A stretch of 35,942 bases of DNA from Urinicoccus timonensis. GTDB taxonomy: Bacteria > Bacillota > Clostridia > Tissierellales > Peptoniphilaceae. Where the stretch lies: contig NZ_OCTU01000007.1 of assembly GCF_900232945.1 (NCBI RefSeq), forward strand, positions 1 through 35,942. Direction: 5' to 3'. A program made the position numbers and the translations under genes. Numbering within the stretch: position 1 is the first letter of the stretch; each line of letters opens with the position of its first letter. This document shows positions 23,047-30,912 of the stretch, piece after piece. The notes under the pieces are model-generated. The model saw only the letters and a program-made list of their open reading frames with translations. It did not search any database and was not told the origin of the DNA.

Positions 23047-24345
23047 CTATTTCAAAAATTCAACTAACCCCTCTTGGGAAAGGAGGTCTTGCTTTCCACT
23101 TTCCATATTTCTCAGGGTATATTCTTTTTTCTTGGCTTCTTCTTCTCCCAAGATAACAACATAAGGGACCTTGATGGAATCCGCATACTTAAACATCTTT
23201 TTCATCTTTGGTTTTTCACTGTAGACAAAGGAAGAAATCCCTGCTTGTCTTAAAATTTTAACCAGTTCAATCCCATCTTGTAGGTAGCCTTCCATGGGTA
23301 AAACAAGAACCTTAGCTGCTGAAGCAGAATCTAAGTTTAGTAAGTTTTCCGCCTTAAGTTGGTAAAAAAGCCTAGATAGGCCGATAGACATACCAACCCC
23401 TGGTAGATTCTTATTGCTATAATGTTGGGCCAGGTGGTCATAGCGTCCCCCTGAACACACAGATCCAATTTGTTCGTGTCCATTTAAGGTCGTTTCAAAA
23501 ACTAGGCCTGTATAATAGTCCAAGCCCCTGGAAATCTTAGTATCAATTTGGATGGCTTTTTCATCCACTCCATAGCTTTTTAGGAGGTCTACAATTTCTT
23601 TAAATTCCTCAACTGCCCCTTGATAGTTTGAGCTTTCTTGGGCCAGGCTGGATAAATAAGCTAAAATTTCATGGTTAGATCCTTGAATGTTGACAAACTT
23701 TTTCAGTTCTTCAATTTGCTTTTGGTCCAGGTCCAAGTCTTCTAGTAATTTTTCAACCTCTTCCCAGCCAATCTTATCCATCTTGTCCAGACTTCGTAAA
23801 ACTTCTGTATGATTTTGGATTCCTAAAAAGTCGAAAAATCCACTGAGAATTTTCCGGTGGTTTAGGTGGATGGTAATCTCTTTCAAGCCCAAATCTTGGA
23901 AAACCTGGTAGATAATAGACACAATTTCTGCATCGTTACTATAGTGGAGGGTCTCATCTCCCACAATATCAATATCACATTGGTAGAATTCCCGATAGCG
24001 CCCCTTTTGGTTTCTTTCTCCTCGATAGACCTTGGCAATATGGTAGCGCCTAAAGGGAAAACTCAACTCACTATAGTGTTGGGCCACATACCTGGCCAAG
24101 GGAACTGTCAAGTCAAAGCGCATGGCCATGTCTGTCTTTCCCTTGCTAAGCTCATAGACTTGTTTTTCAGTTTCTCCGCCACCCTTGGCCAATAAAACTT
24201 CTTTTTTCTCTAATACCGGTGTGTCAATAGGTGTAAAACCGGCATTCCTATAATTTTCTTCAATGATTTCTTTTAATTTTTCAAAGATTAGCTGGTCTTC
24301 TGGTAATAATTCAATAAAACCTGGTAAAATCGATGGCTTAATCAT
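23047..24345 (-). CDS. hisS: Histidine-tRNA ligase
   Basis: HisRS charges tRNA-His. The start is the ATG at 24345 (432 residues, beginning MIKPSILPGFIELLPED), which matches family N-termini; the reading frame continues upstream only into the methyltransferase gene. Class II motif 2 is in YRGERNQKGRYREFYQCDIDIVG, the histidine-specific RGLDYYTG is near residue 259, motif 3 is in VGMSIGLSRL, and a C-terminal anticodon-binding domain follows. It overlaps the methyltransferase by 8 bases. No T-box precedes it, unlike thrS. Confidence 0.96.
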   Translation of the reverse strand: MIKPSILPGFIELLPEDQLIFEKLKEIIEENYRNAGFTPIDTPVLEKKEVLLAKGGGETEKQVYELSKGKTDMAMRFDLTVPLARYVAQHYSELSFPFRRYHIAKVYRGERNQKGRYREFYQCDIDIVGDETLHYSNDAEIVSIIYQVFQDLGLKEITIHLNHRKILSGFFDFLGIQNHTEVLRSLDKMDKIGWEEVEKLLEDLDLDQKQIEELKKFVNIQGSNHEILAYLSSLAQESSNYQGAVEEFKEIVDLLKSYGVDEKAIQIDTKISRGLDYYTGLVFETTLNGHEQIGSVCSGGRYDHLAQHYSNKNLPGVGMSIGLSRLFYQLKAENLLNLDSASAAKVLVLPMEGYLQDGIELVKILRQAGISSFVYSEKPKMKKMFKYADSIKVPYVVILGEEEAKKKEYTLRNMESGKQDLLSQEGLVEFLK

Positions 24346-25093
24346 TCCTCTTCCTGCCTCCTCTTTTGATATAACAATCATACATGCAGATAGACCCTGC
24401 AACATTTACGTTTAAAGACTCCATGGATCTTTCCATGGGGATGGTTAATTTCTTGGCATGATTCTTCAAATCCTGACTGACTCCATGGGCCTCATTCCCC
24501 AAAATTAAAATAGAATTTTCCTCCCAGACATAGTCATCCAGGTCTTGACCTGACAAGTCTGCTGCCAACAGTTGGTGGGAAGTAAAAGTTAATAAGTCCT
24601 CGTGACTAAGCTGGTAAAAGGGCAGCTTAAAAAAGGCACTCATGGTTGACCGAACTACCTTGGGATTGTAAATATCTACACAATCTTCTGATAACAAAAT
24701 TGCTGAAACATTAAAACTGGCCGCACTTCGGATCAAGCCTCCTAGGTTTCCTGGGTCTGAAATCCCATCTAAATACAAAATTAAACCCTGGGGAAGTTTT
24801 TCTAGCTTCCGGGTCTCTATTTCATAAAGGGCAAGGACCCCCTGAGACTGGACCGTTGGAGTTATTTGATTAAAGAGGTCATCCTGAACCCTAGTGACTT
24901 TTAAGGCTGGATCTAAGGGGCCTTGGTAGCTTTCTTTAACGTAGACTTCTATGGGCTCCTTAATGTTTCGAATTTCTTCCAAAACCTGGGGCCCTTCCAC
25001 TAGAAATTGGCCATATTTTTTCCGTCCCTTATTTTTGGACAAGGCCTTTAATTTTTTTAAGTTTGGGTTATCCTTAGATGAAATCTTATGCAT
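24338..25093 (-). CDS. TrmH/SpoU-family RNA 2'-O-methyltransferase
   Basis: This 251-residue SPOUT methyltransferase is probably a 23S rRNA or tRNA 2'-O-methylase. An N-terminal substrate-binding domain (MHKISSKDNPNLKKLKAL, then GQFLVEGPQVLEE) precedes the knotted SpoU domain with YLDGISDPGNLGGLIRSA (motif 1), ILILGNEAHGV (motif 2) and SLNVNVAGSICMYD (motif 3). I start at ATG 25093, inside the last codons of ktrA; an ATG-like start at 25123 would add 10 residues within ktrA. The target nucleotide cannot be read from the sequence. It lies between ktrA and hisS. Confidence 0.88.
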   Translation of the reverse strand: MHKISSKDNPNLKKLKALSKNKGRKKYGQFLVEGPQVLEEIRNIKEPIEVYVKESYQGPLDPALKVTRVQDDLFNQITPTVQSQGVLALYEIETRKLEKLPQGLILYLDGISDPGNLGGLIRSAASFNVSAILLSEDCVDIYNPKVVRSTMSAFFKLPFYQLSHEDLLTFTSHQLLAADLSGQDLDDYVWEENSILILGNEAHGVSQDLKNHAKKLTIPMERSMESLNVNVAGSICMYDCYIKRGGRKRND

Positions 25094-25739
25094 GGCCTTT
25101 TTCAATCTTATTGATTTGCTCATTCGACCCGATAATAACCAAGATGTCTCCCTCCATTAATTGTAAATCGCTACTGGGAGAAACAATGATGTCTCCTCCA
25201 CGTTCAACTGCAACTACAGTAACTCCATAGCGTTTCCGAATCTTTAATTCTTCCAAATCAAGATTAACCCAGTCATCATGAATCTTTTGCTCAACCATAG
25301 AATATTTAGGAGATATTTGGAAAAAGTCCAAAATATTTTTTGAAGTCAAGTTATGGGCTACCCGCTTGGCCATGTCTCTTTCTGGGTAGATAATTTTATC
25401 CGCCCCTACCTTTTTCAAGATGCCCCCCTCTCTCAAGGAAGGAGCCTTGGCCAGGATATACTTAACCCCCGCTTCCTTGGCTAACATGGTCCCCATAATA
25501 GCCGCTGTTAAACTAGACCCTATGGATATAATCGCTACATCAAAATTAGAAAGTCCAATTTCTTTCATAGCCATTTCATCCATAATATCGCACTGGATGG
25601 CCGTTGTGACATCATTGCTTATATTCTTTATTTTATCATAATCTTCATCGATTACCAAAACTTCATTATCTAACTCCACCAATGTTTTAGCACAACTTTC
25701 GCCAAAACGTCCACATCCCATAACAATAAATGATTTCAT
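25086..25739 (-). CDS. ktrA: Potassium uptake regulatory subunit KtrA (RCK protein)
   Basis: KtrA forms the cytosolic octameric ring that gates KtrB. The 217 residues comprise an RCK_N Rossmann domain (VMGCGRFGESCAKTL at 6-20, with acidic VIDEDYDK after beta2) that binds ATP/ADP or NAD, and an RCK_C domain (about 135-210) that binds c-di-AMP in relatives. It lies 9 bases after ktrB. The pair forms a K+ (Na+-coupled in relatives) uptake system used in osmoregulation. Confidence 0.93.
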   Translation of the reverse strand: MKSFIVMGCGRFGESCAKTLVELDNEVLVIDEDYDKIKNISNDVTTAIQCDIMDEMAMKEIGLSNFDVAIISIGSSLTAAIMGTMLAKEAGVKYILAKAPSLREGGILKKVGADKIIYPERDMAKRVAHNLTSKNILDFFQISPKYSMVEQKIHDDWVNLDLEELKIRKRYGVTVVAVERGGDIIVSPSSDLQLMEGDILVIIGSNEQINKIEKGHA

Positions 25740-25748
25740 AGTCTACTC

Positions 25749-27089
25749 CTAACCAATATAAATATTTCCTTCTGCATAATGAATTCTTTGCTTTTTAGAT
25801 CTTCTTCCCAGGCCCAGGGCAACAGTTGTAGGTCCAACTCGTCCTAGAAACATGGTTAAGCTAATGACCAGTTTACTAGCTGTAGATAGGCCAGAAGTGA
25901 TATTTCTCGTAAGTCCTACTGTTGCAAAGGCTGAAACTGCTTCATAAAATAAGTCGAAGCTGTTCTTTCCATCTTCAAAAACTACCAATAAGAAGGTTGT
26001 CATTAAAACTAAAAATACACAGATGAAAAACATGACAAAGGCCATACGAATGGTTCCTTGCCCAATCTTTCTCTTATGCCATACAACATCTTCCTGTCCC
26101 CGAATACTGGCTAAAACTGTAAGAATAATTACCATAAAAGTTGAAGTTTTTAATCCCCCAGCAGTGGACCCTGAAGATCCACCAATAAACATTAAAACAA
26201 CCATAACCATACTAGCCCTGGGAGTCATATCTTCAATGGCGATGGAGTTATAGCCTGCCGTTCTAGCTGTTACTGATTGGAAAAAAGACATCAATAGTTT
26301 GTCCAAAAAGGATTTATTTCCTAGAGTGGCTGGGTTGGATCCCTCTAAGAGTAAAATAGCAAGACCACCCAAAAAAATCAAGGCCAAACTTGTTTCAATA
26401 ACCGTTCTGCTGTGTAAAGATAATTTCTTAAAGGACCTTTTCTCATAAATATCAATGTAAACTTGAAATCCAAGACCTCCTACCACAATTAAAGCCATAA
26501 TAATCAAATTCACATAAAGGTCCGATTGAAAGGGGACCAAAGAGCTTCCAAATAAATCAAAGCCTGCATTACAAAAGGCACTAATAGAGTGAAAAACACC
26601 ATAGCCTATCCCCAACTTAAAACCATAAATTGGAATCAAGCGAATGCTTAAAAGTATGGCTCCCATTCCCTCAATGACCAAGGTAAAGAGGCAAAGAGCT
26701 CTAATCAAACGAACAATCCCCGTTAGGGTGTGGGTGTTTAATTGCTCCTTTAAAATTATCCTCTCCGATAGACCAATTCTTCTTTTTAAAAACAAGTAAA
26801 TCAAGCAAAGGAGGGTCATGGTCCCTAAGCCCCCAACTTGTATGCAAAATAGGATGACGAGTTTCCCAAAAAATGACCAAGTCTCCTTGGTATTTGCCAC
26901 TACCAATCCCGTAACGCAAGAAGCTGAACTTGAAGTAAATAGGGCATTGACAAAGCCTACCGACTTACCATTGGCACTGGCAAAGGGCAAAGTTAATAGC
27001 AAAGCCCCTACTAGTATAAGGCAAGCAAAGCTAACCCCTAAGATTAATGGAGGGTTCTTTTTTAATTTTTCAAATACATTTAGTTCCAC
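25749..27089 (-). CDS. ktrB: Potassium uptake channel subunit KtrB (TrkH family)
   Basis: The 446-residue membrane protein has the fourfold M1-P-M2 layout of TrkH/KtrB. Selectivity-filter segments are seen as SSSASCVTGL near 52-61, SAFCNAGFDLF, TARTAGYNS and FATVGLTRN, each with the key filter Gly. The start codon is GTG at 27089, 8 bases after AAAGGGG. The rplT terminator lies just upstream and no good promoter is seen between them, so partial read-through from infC-rpmI-rplT is possible. Confidence 0.93.
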   Translation of the reverse strand: MELNVFEKLKKNPPLILGVSFACLILVGALLLTLPFASANGKSVGFVNALFTSSSASCVTGLVVANTKETWSFFGKLVILFCIQVGGLGTMTLLCLIYLFLKRRIGLSERIILKEQLNTHTLTGIVRLIRALCLFTLVIEGMGAILLSIRLIPIYGFKLGIGYGVFHSISAFCNAGFDLFGSSLVPFQSDLYVNLIIMALIVVGGLGFQVYIDIYEKRSFKKLSLHSRTVIETSLALIFLGGLAILLLEGSNPATLGNKSFLDKLLMSFFQSVTARTAGYNSIAIEDMTPRASMVMVVLMFIGGSSGSTAGGLKTSTFMVIILTVLASIRGQEDVVWHKRKIGQGTIRMAFVMFFICVFLVLMTTFLLVVFEDGKNSFDLFYEAVSAFATVGLTRNITSGLSTASKLVISLTMFLGRVGPTTVALGLGRRSKKQRIHYAEGNIYIG

Positions 27090-27105
27090 TCTTTTCCCCT
27101 TTAAT

Positions 27106-27135
27106 TAAAAATGAGCTCCCTAAACCTAGGGAGCT
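27106..27135 (-). terminator. Intrinsic terminator after rplT
   Basis: The stem AGCTCCCTA (27114-27122) pairs perfectly with TAGGGAGCT (27127-27135) around AACC. It is followed on minus by CATTTTTAATT. Confidence 0.82.
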
Positions 27136-27145
27136 TGACTGGTCA

Positions 27146-27499
27146 TTAGATATTTTCTTTGGCAACTTCTACTAGTTTAGTAAATGCATCTGCATCATGA
27201 ATTGCTAATTCAGAAAGCATCTTACGGTTAATTTCAATATTTGCTTTTTTCAAGCCAGAAATAAATTTGCTATAGCTTAATCCATTTAAGCGTGCTGCTG
27301 CATTGATACGAGCAATCCACAATTTACGGAATTCTCTTTTTCTTTGCTTTCTACCAATGTATGCATAGGTTAAAGAACGCATAACTGCTTGGTTGGCAGG
27401 ACGGTATAATTTAGATTTTGCTCCAAAATATCCCTTTGCTTGTTTTAAGACACTTTTATGTTTTTTCTTTGCATTAACTGCTCTTTTTACTCTAGCCAT
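27146..27499 (-). CDS. rplT: 50S ribosomal protein L20
   Basis: This is full-length L20 (117 residues, [19 protein letters not shown]), with the basic N-terminal extension that reaches into 23S rRNA and a globular C-terminal domain ending [11 protein letters not shown]20 is needed early in 50S assembly. In Bacillota it represses its own operon by binding the infC leader, and such a leader is visible here. It is the last gene of infC-rpmI-rplT, 12 bases after rpmI. Confidence 0.98.
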   Translation of the reverse strand: MARVKRAVNAKKKHKSVLKQAKGYFGAKSKLYRPANQAVMRSLTYAYIGRKQRKREFRKLWIARINAAARLNGLSYSKFISGLKKANIEINRKMLSELAIHDADAFTKLVEVAKENI

Positions 27500-27511
27500 T
27501 CAACTACCTCC

Positions 27512-27703
27512 TTATGGAATCATGTGATCAATACGTCTTTGATCACTCTTGCTCACAAGAGATCCCTTACGAAGATTACGAATTCGCTTAGGTGATTTTT
27601 TACCAGTGATATGACTCTTGTATGCCTTATATCTTCTTAATTTTCCTGTACCTGTGCGACGGAATCTCTTAGCAGACGCACGGTGTGTTTTCATTTTTGC
27701 CAT
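27512..27703 (-). CDS. rpmI: 50S ribosomal protein L35
   Basis: This is L35 with 63 residues ([27 protein letters not shown]). It is highly basic and of normal length. It sits 9 bases after infC and 12 before rplT in the conserved operon. Confidence 0.98.
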   Translation of the reverse strand: MAKMKTHRASAKRFRRTGTGKLRRYKAYKSHITGKKSPKRIRNLRKGSLVSKSDQRRIDHMIP

Positions 27704-27712
27704 ACATTCCTC

Positions 27713-28234
27713 CTATTTCTTATCCTTTTCTGACTTGGGAGATAAAAACATAACCATGCTTCGACCCTCCATCTTGGGTGCCTTATCGACAACCCCTTCG
27801 TCAGCTATAAGTTCTACAAATCGGTCAAGGACCTTTCTACCAATGTCAGTATGACCTAACTCACGGCCACGAAAGCGTACAGATACTTTTACTCTGTCTC
27901 CAGCGCTTAGAAAAGACTTTCCTTGATTGGCCTTGGTTTGTAAATCATGTTCTTCAATATTTGGTGAGAAACGTAATTCTTTTACGTTAATTACTTTTTG
28001 CTTTTTCTTGGATTCTTTTTCTTTTTTCATTAGGTCGTATTTGTATTTTCCATAATCCATAATACGACAAACAGGTGGTTTTGCACCTGGTGCTACCTTT
28101 ACCAAGTCAAGTTTAGCCTCATCTGCCAAATTTTGAGCATGTGCAATATCTACAACTCCAATTTGTTCCCCATCGGAACCAACCAATCTTACTTCTTTGT
28201 CACGAATTGCTTCATTGATTTGAAGATCTTTAAT
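27713..28234 (-). CDS. infC: Translation initiation factor IF-3, with AUU start
   Basis: IF-3 prevents early subunit joining and checks the start codon. The start is ATT at 28234, 9 bases after GGAGG, giving 173 residues starting [M]KDLQINEAIRDKEVRL; no ATG, GTG or TTG is near, and the next upstream GTG (28267) is before the ribosome-binding site inside the terminator stem. AUU starts on infC are a known self-control device, since IF-3 rejects them. The N-domain (to about residue 75), the Lys-rich linker (LMKKEKESKKKQKVINVKEL) and the C-domain (VSVRFRGRELGHTDIG) are all present. Confidence 0.96.
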   Translation of the reverse strand: MKDLQINEAIRDKEVRLVGSDGEQIGVVDIAHAQNLADEAKLDLVKVAPGAKPPVCRIMDYGKYKYDLMKKEKESKKKQKVINVKELRFSPNIEEHDLQTKANQGKSFLSAGDRVKVSVRFRGRELGHTDIGRKVLDRFVELIADEGVVDKAPKMEGRSMVMFLSPKSEKDKK

Positions 28235-28248
28235 CTCTAAGCACCTCC

Positions 28249-28354
28249 ATAAAATAAAAGCGGGCACACAAAGTACCCGCTAAGTTCATTTCTAAACATG
28301 TAACCTTAAAACTTTCATCGTAAGGTGAGAAGCGGTCCTTCTACTTGCTTGACT
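28249..28354 (-). promoter_or_regulatory. L20-type autoregulatory leader of infC-rpmI-rplT
   Basis: The 5' leader runs from about 28348 to an intrinsic terminator at 28249-28280 (GCGGGTAC against GTGCCCGC with one G-U pair, then TTTTATTTT). It includes the segment GGACCGCTTCTCACCTTACG (28340-28321), which resembles the L20-leader family of Bacillota, where L20 binding favours the terminator. The terminator is certain; the L20 identity is by recall of motif and gene order. Confidence 0.75.
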
Positions 28355-28383
28355 AGTATAACAAATTCTTTCAATCCTGTCAA
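28355..28383 (-). promoter_or_regulatory. Strong sigma-A promoter of infC-rpmI-rplT
   Basis: A consensus TTGACA (28383-28378) and an extended -10 TGTTATACT (TATACT at 28360-28355) are 17 bases apart on minus. It begins right after the udk stop. Confidence 0.88.
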
Positions 28384-28387
28384 GAAT

Positions 28388-29014
28388 TTATTCCTCTTCA
28401 TTTAAAACATTTTTTATTTTTGTCACCAATAAATCAATGGCCACCTTGTTATATCCTCCCTCAGGAATGATGATGTCTGCATAACGTTTAGACGGTTCCA
28501 CAAACTGTAGGTGGGCCGGCCGGACTGTTGACATATATTGCAAAATAATGGATTCAAGACTTCTGGACCTTTCCTTTATATCCCTTAAGATACGACGAAT
28601 AATTCGCACATCTGCATCAGTATCTACGAAAACCTTAATATCTAAGAGGTCCCGGATGGACTCTTCAGCCAAGATTAAGATGCCTTCTAGGATAATCACC
28701 TTGTCGGCCTTTAATTCTACAAAGTCTTTTTTCCGATTGTGGACAGTATAATCATACTGGGGCATTTGGATGGTTTTCCCCATCTTTAAATCCTTTAAGT
28801 GGTCCACTAAAAGAGCCTCATCAAAAGATAAAGGGTTGTCATAATTAGTCTTCATACGTTCTTCCAGTGGAAGGTGGGATTGATCCTTATAGTAGCTGTC
28901 TTGTTGGATTAAGGTGACCTTTTCTTCTCCAATTAAATCTATAAGCTCTTGAGTCACAGTGGACTTTCCACTTCCACTACCTCCAGCAATACCGATAATC
29001 AATGGCTTATTCAT
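28388..29014 (-). CDS. udk: Uridine kinase
   Basis: Udk phosphorylates uridine and cytidine with GTP/ATP in pyrimidine salvage. The 208 residues contain the P-loop GGSGSGKST (11-19), the substrate-binding region DSYYKDQ (39-45), YDNPLSFDEA, PQYDYTVHNR and the lid RRILRDIKERSRS. The ATG at 29014 overlaps the end of the U32 gene by 8 bases. trmR-trhP-udk matches the Bacillus yrrM-yrrN/O-udk order. Confidence 0.96.
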   Translation of the reverse strand: MNKPLIIGIAGGSGSGKSTVTQELIDLIGEEKVTLIQQDSYYKDQSHLPLEERMKTNYDNPLSFDEALLVDHLKDLKMGKTIQMPQYDYTVHNRKKDFVELKADKVIILEGILILAEESIRDLLDIKVFVDTDADVRIIRRILRDIKERSRSLESIILQYMSTVRPAHLQFVEPSKRYADIIIPEGGYNKVAIDLLVTKIKNVLNEEE

Positions 29015-30242
29015 TTGCTTCCACCCTTCTCCTAATATAATAGCCCTTTTCTACTGGTTGGGAGACTTTCATTTTAAAAATCATTTGAGCCCGGTTGGCT
29101 ACTTCAATAACCTGGTCTTCTTCGTCCAACATTTGTCCCACAACTTGCTGGAAGTCATGGCCATAGGGGCCAAAAATTTCCACCCTATCTTCTGGGAAAA
29201 GTCGGTTTCTCTGTTCTACTGTGGCTATTTGATGGACTGGATCATAGTCTAAAATAAGTCCCACAAAATCATAGCCTCGGATATAGGAATTATCTGTATA
29301 GACCTGGGCATCTTTTTTGGCTTCTTCATAGTAAAAACCCGTCGTAAAGTCTCGATGACTTACTTTTTTTACCTCTTCAAGCCAATAGGGGTCAAATTGG
29401 AAGTGGTCCGGATCTTTTAAAAAAGCATCTATGACATTGCGATAGGCCCGGACAATAGTAGCTAAATAATAAGAAGACTTAACCCGACCTTCAATTTTTA
29501 AACTCTTTATCCCGGCCCTTAAAACATCATCCATATGGTCTATCATACATAGGTCCTTGGAATTCATAATAAAACTTCCTTGGTCATCCTCTTCAATGGG
29601 AAAATACTCCCCAGGTCTAGTTTCCTCCACCAAATGATACTTATATCGGCAAGGTTGGGCACAATCTCCCATATTTGCATCCCTGCCTGTCATATAGTTA
29701 CTGAGTAGGCACCTTCCGGAATAACTCATGCACATCGCTCCATGGACAAAGGCTTCTAACTCAATAGTATCTCCTAGCTTTTCATGGATTTCTTGGATTT
29801 CTTTTAGGGAGACCTCCCGAGCCAAGACTACCCTAGTAACCCCTTGGTCTCTCCAAAACTTAATGGTGGAGCTATTGGTGATAGAAGCCTGGGTAGACAT
29901 GTGAATTTCAATCTCCTTGGCCTTCTTCCGAATGCTTGTAAACATTCCAGGGTCTGAAACAATTAGAGCATCTACTCCCAGGTCTTGGAGATCTTTTGCA
30001 TAATCTCCCACCCCTTCCATGTCTTTTTCATGGGGAATGATATTCATAGTGACATAAATTTTTTTCTCCCGCTCCTTTACAAAGTCGACAGCCTCTTTGA
30101 TTTGGTCCAGGGTGAAATTTTTTGAAGCCTTTCTTAAGCCAAAGGATTCCCCCCCCAAATAGACAGCATCTGCTCCATAAAGAATCGCCGTCTTTAATTT
30201 TTCCAAGTCTCCTGCAGGTGCAAGTAATTCCGGTTTATACAT
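29007..30242 (-). CDS. trhP: Peptidase U32-family tRNA hydroxylation protein (TrhP-like)
   Basis: TrhP-type U32 proteins are not proteases; they help hydroxylate U34 of tRNAs to ho5U using prephenate-dependent chemistry. The 411 residues have an N-terminal TIM-barrel-like part (LLAPAGDLEKLKTAILYGADAVYLGG), the U32 signature EAFVHGAMCMSYSGRC (162-178), and four cysteines (C171, C178, C194, C198) suited to an Fe-S cluster. The next gene upstream is a TrmR-like methyltransferase that would act on ho5U, which supports the tRNA-modification reading. B. subtilis has two U32 genes here; this window has one. Confidence 0.88.
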   Translation of the reverse strand: MYKPELLAPAGDLEKLKTAILYGADAVYLGGESFGLRKASKNFTLDQIKEAVDFVKEREKKIYVTMNIIPHEKDMEGVGDYAKDLQDLGVDALIVSDPGMFTSIRKKAKEIEIHMSTQASITNSSTIKFWRDQGVTRVVLAREVSLKEIQEIHEKLGDTIELEAFVHGAMCMSYSGRCLLSNYMTGRDANMGDCAQPCRYKYHLVEETRPGEYFPIEEDDQGSFIMNSKDLCMIDHMDDVLRAGIKSLKIEGRVKSSYYLATIVRAYRNVIDAFLKDPDHFQFDPYWLEEVKKVSHRDFTTGFYYEEAKKDAQVYTDNSYIRGYDFVGLILDYDPVHQIATVEQRNRLFPEDRVEIFGPYGHDFQQVVGQMLDEEDQVIEVANRAQMIFKMKVSQPVEKGYYIRRRVEANE

Positions 30243-30879
30243 GATTTCTCCTTACTAATAAAAGGCCATCCCCCAAGGGGATTAAGGTTTTCTCATAATC
30301 TTGATCTAATTTCAATTCAGCCAAAAGCTTTCTTAAGCGTTTGACAATGGTAATCTTCCGTCTTTTCACCAGGGCTTGGTTGCTAATCATACCCCGGAAT
30401 AAAATATTGTCAAAAGCAATAACGCCATTTTTTTCCAGACATTGGAGGGCCTTTTTAAAGTAAAAAGGATATTGACCCTTGGCGGCATCAATAAAAATAA
30501 AATCATACATTTCTTGGGTTTGGTCCAAGTAATCAGCAGCATCTCCTTGAAATTGACGAATATTTTTACAATTTGCCCGTTCAATGTTTCCCTTGGCCAA
30601 AGAGAACATTTCCGGGCGAATTTCCACAGTATGGAGTTCTCGGACTCCTTTTATTTGACTCATCCAAATTGAAGAATACCCAATGGCCGTTCCCAGTTCT
30701 AAAATCTTATGAGGCTTTAAAGTGTTTAAATAGAAGGATAAAAACTGCTTGACTTCTTCGTCAATAATAGGTACATGATTCTCCTTGGCATATTCTCTCA
30801 ACTCCTGATTTAAATCTGAAGTGTCCGGACTAAAGTCATCCAAGAAGAATTCAATGTGGTCTTGTAAAATCTCTGACAT
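30235..30879 (-). CDS. trmR: tRNA 5-hydroxyuridine methyltransferase-like O-methyltransferase (TrmR/YrrM type)
   Basis: This is a 214-residue class I SAM O-methyltransferase. The SAM motif ILELGTAIGYSSIWMS is near 59-74, HTVEIRPEM ends beta2, and the metal-binding FIFIDAAKGQYPFY and IAFDNILFRGMI are catechol-OMT-like. Coupling to trhP and udk suggests TrmR, which converts ho5U34 to mo5U34. The start ATG at 30879 has no ribosome-binding site; the RNase J terminator U-run ends 4 bases before it. It overlaps trhP by 8 bases. Confidence 0.85.
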   Translation of the reverse strand: MSEILQDHIEFFLDDFSPDTSDLNQELREYAKENHVPIIDEEVKQFLSFYLNTLKPHKILELGTAIGYSSIWMSQIKGVRELHTVEIRPEMFSLAKGNIERANCKNIRQFQGDAADYLDQTQEMYDFIFIDAAKGQYPFYFKKALQCLEKNGVIAFDNILFRGMISNQALVKRRKITIVKRLRKLLAELKLDQDYEKTLIPLGDGLLLVRRNHV

Positions 30880-30882
30880 GGT

Positions 30883-30912
30883 AAAAAAGAGAATTCATTA
30901 TGAATTCTCTTT
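30883..30912 (-). terminator. Intrinsic terminator of the rnj operon
   Basis: The arms AGAGAATTCAT (30888-30898) and ATGAATTCTCT (30900-30910) form a hairpin containing the RNase J stop codon. A run of six T (30888-30883 on minus) follows. It ends 4 bases before the trmR start. Confidence 0.85.

Noticed and set aside
27106..27135. Possible riboswitch before ktrB
   Set aside because: The only structure in the gap is the rplT terminator; the space is too short for a ydaO-type c-di-AMP riboswitch.
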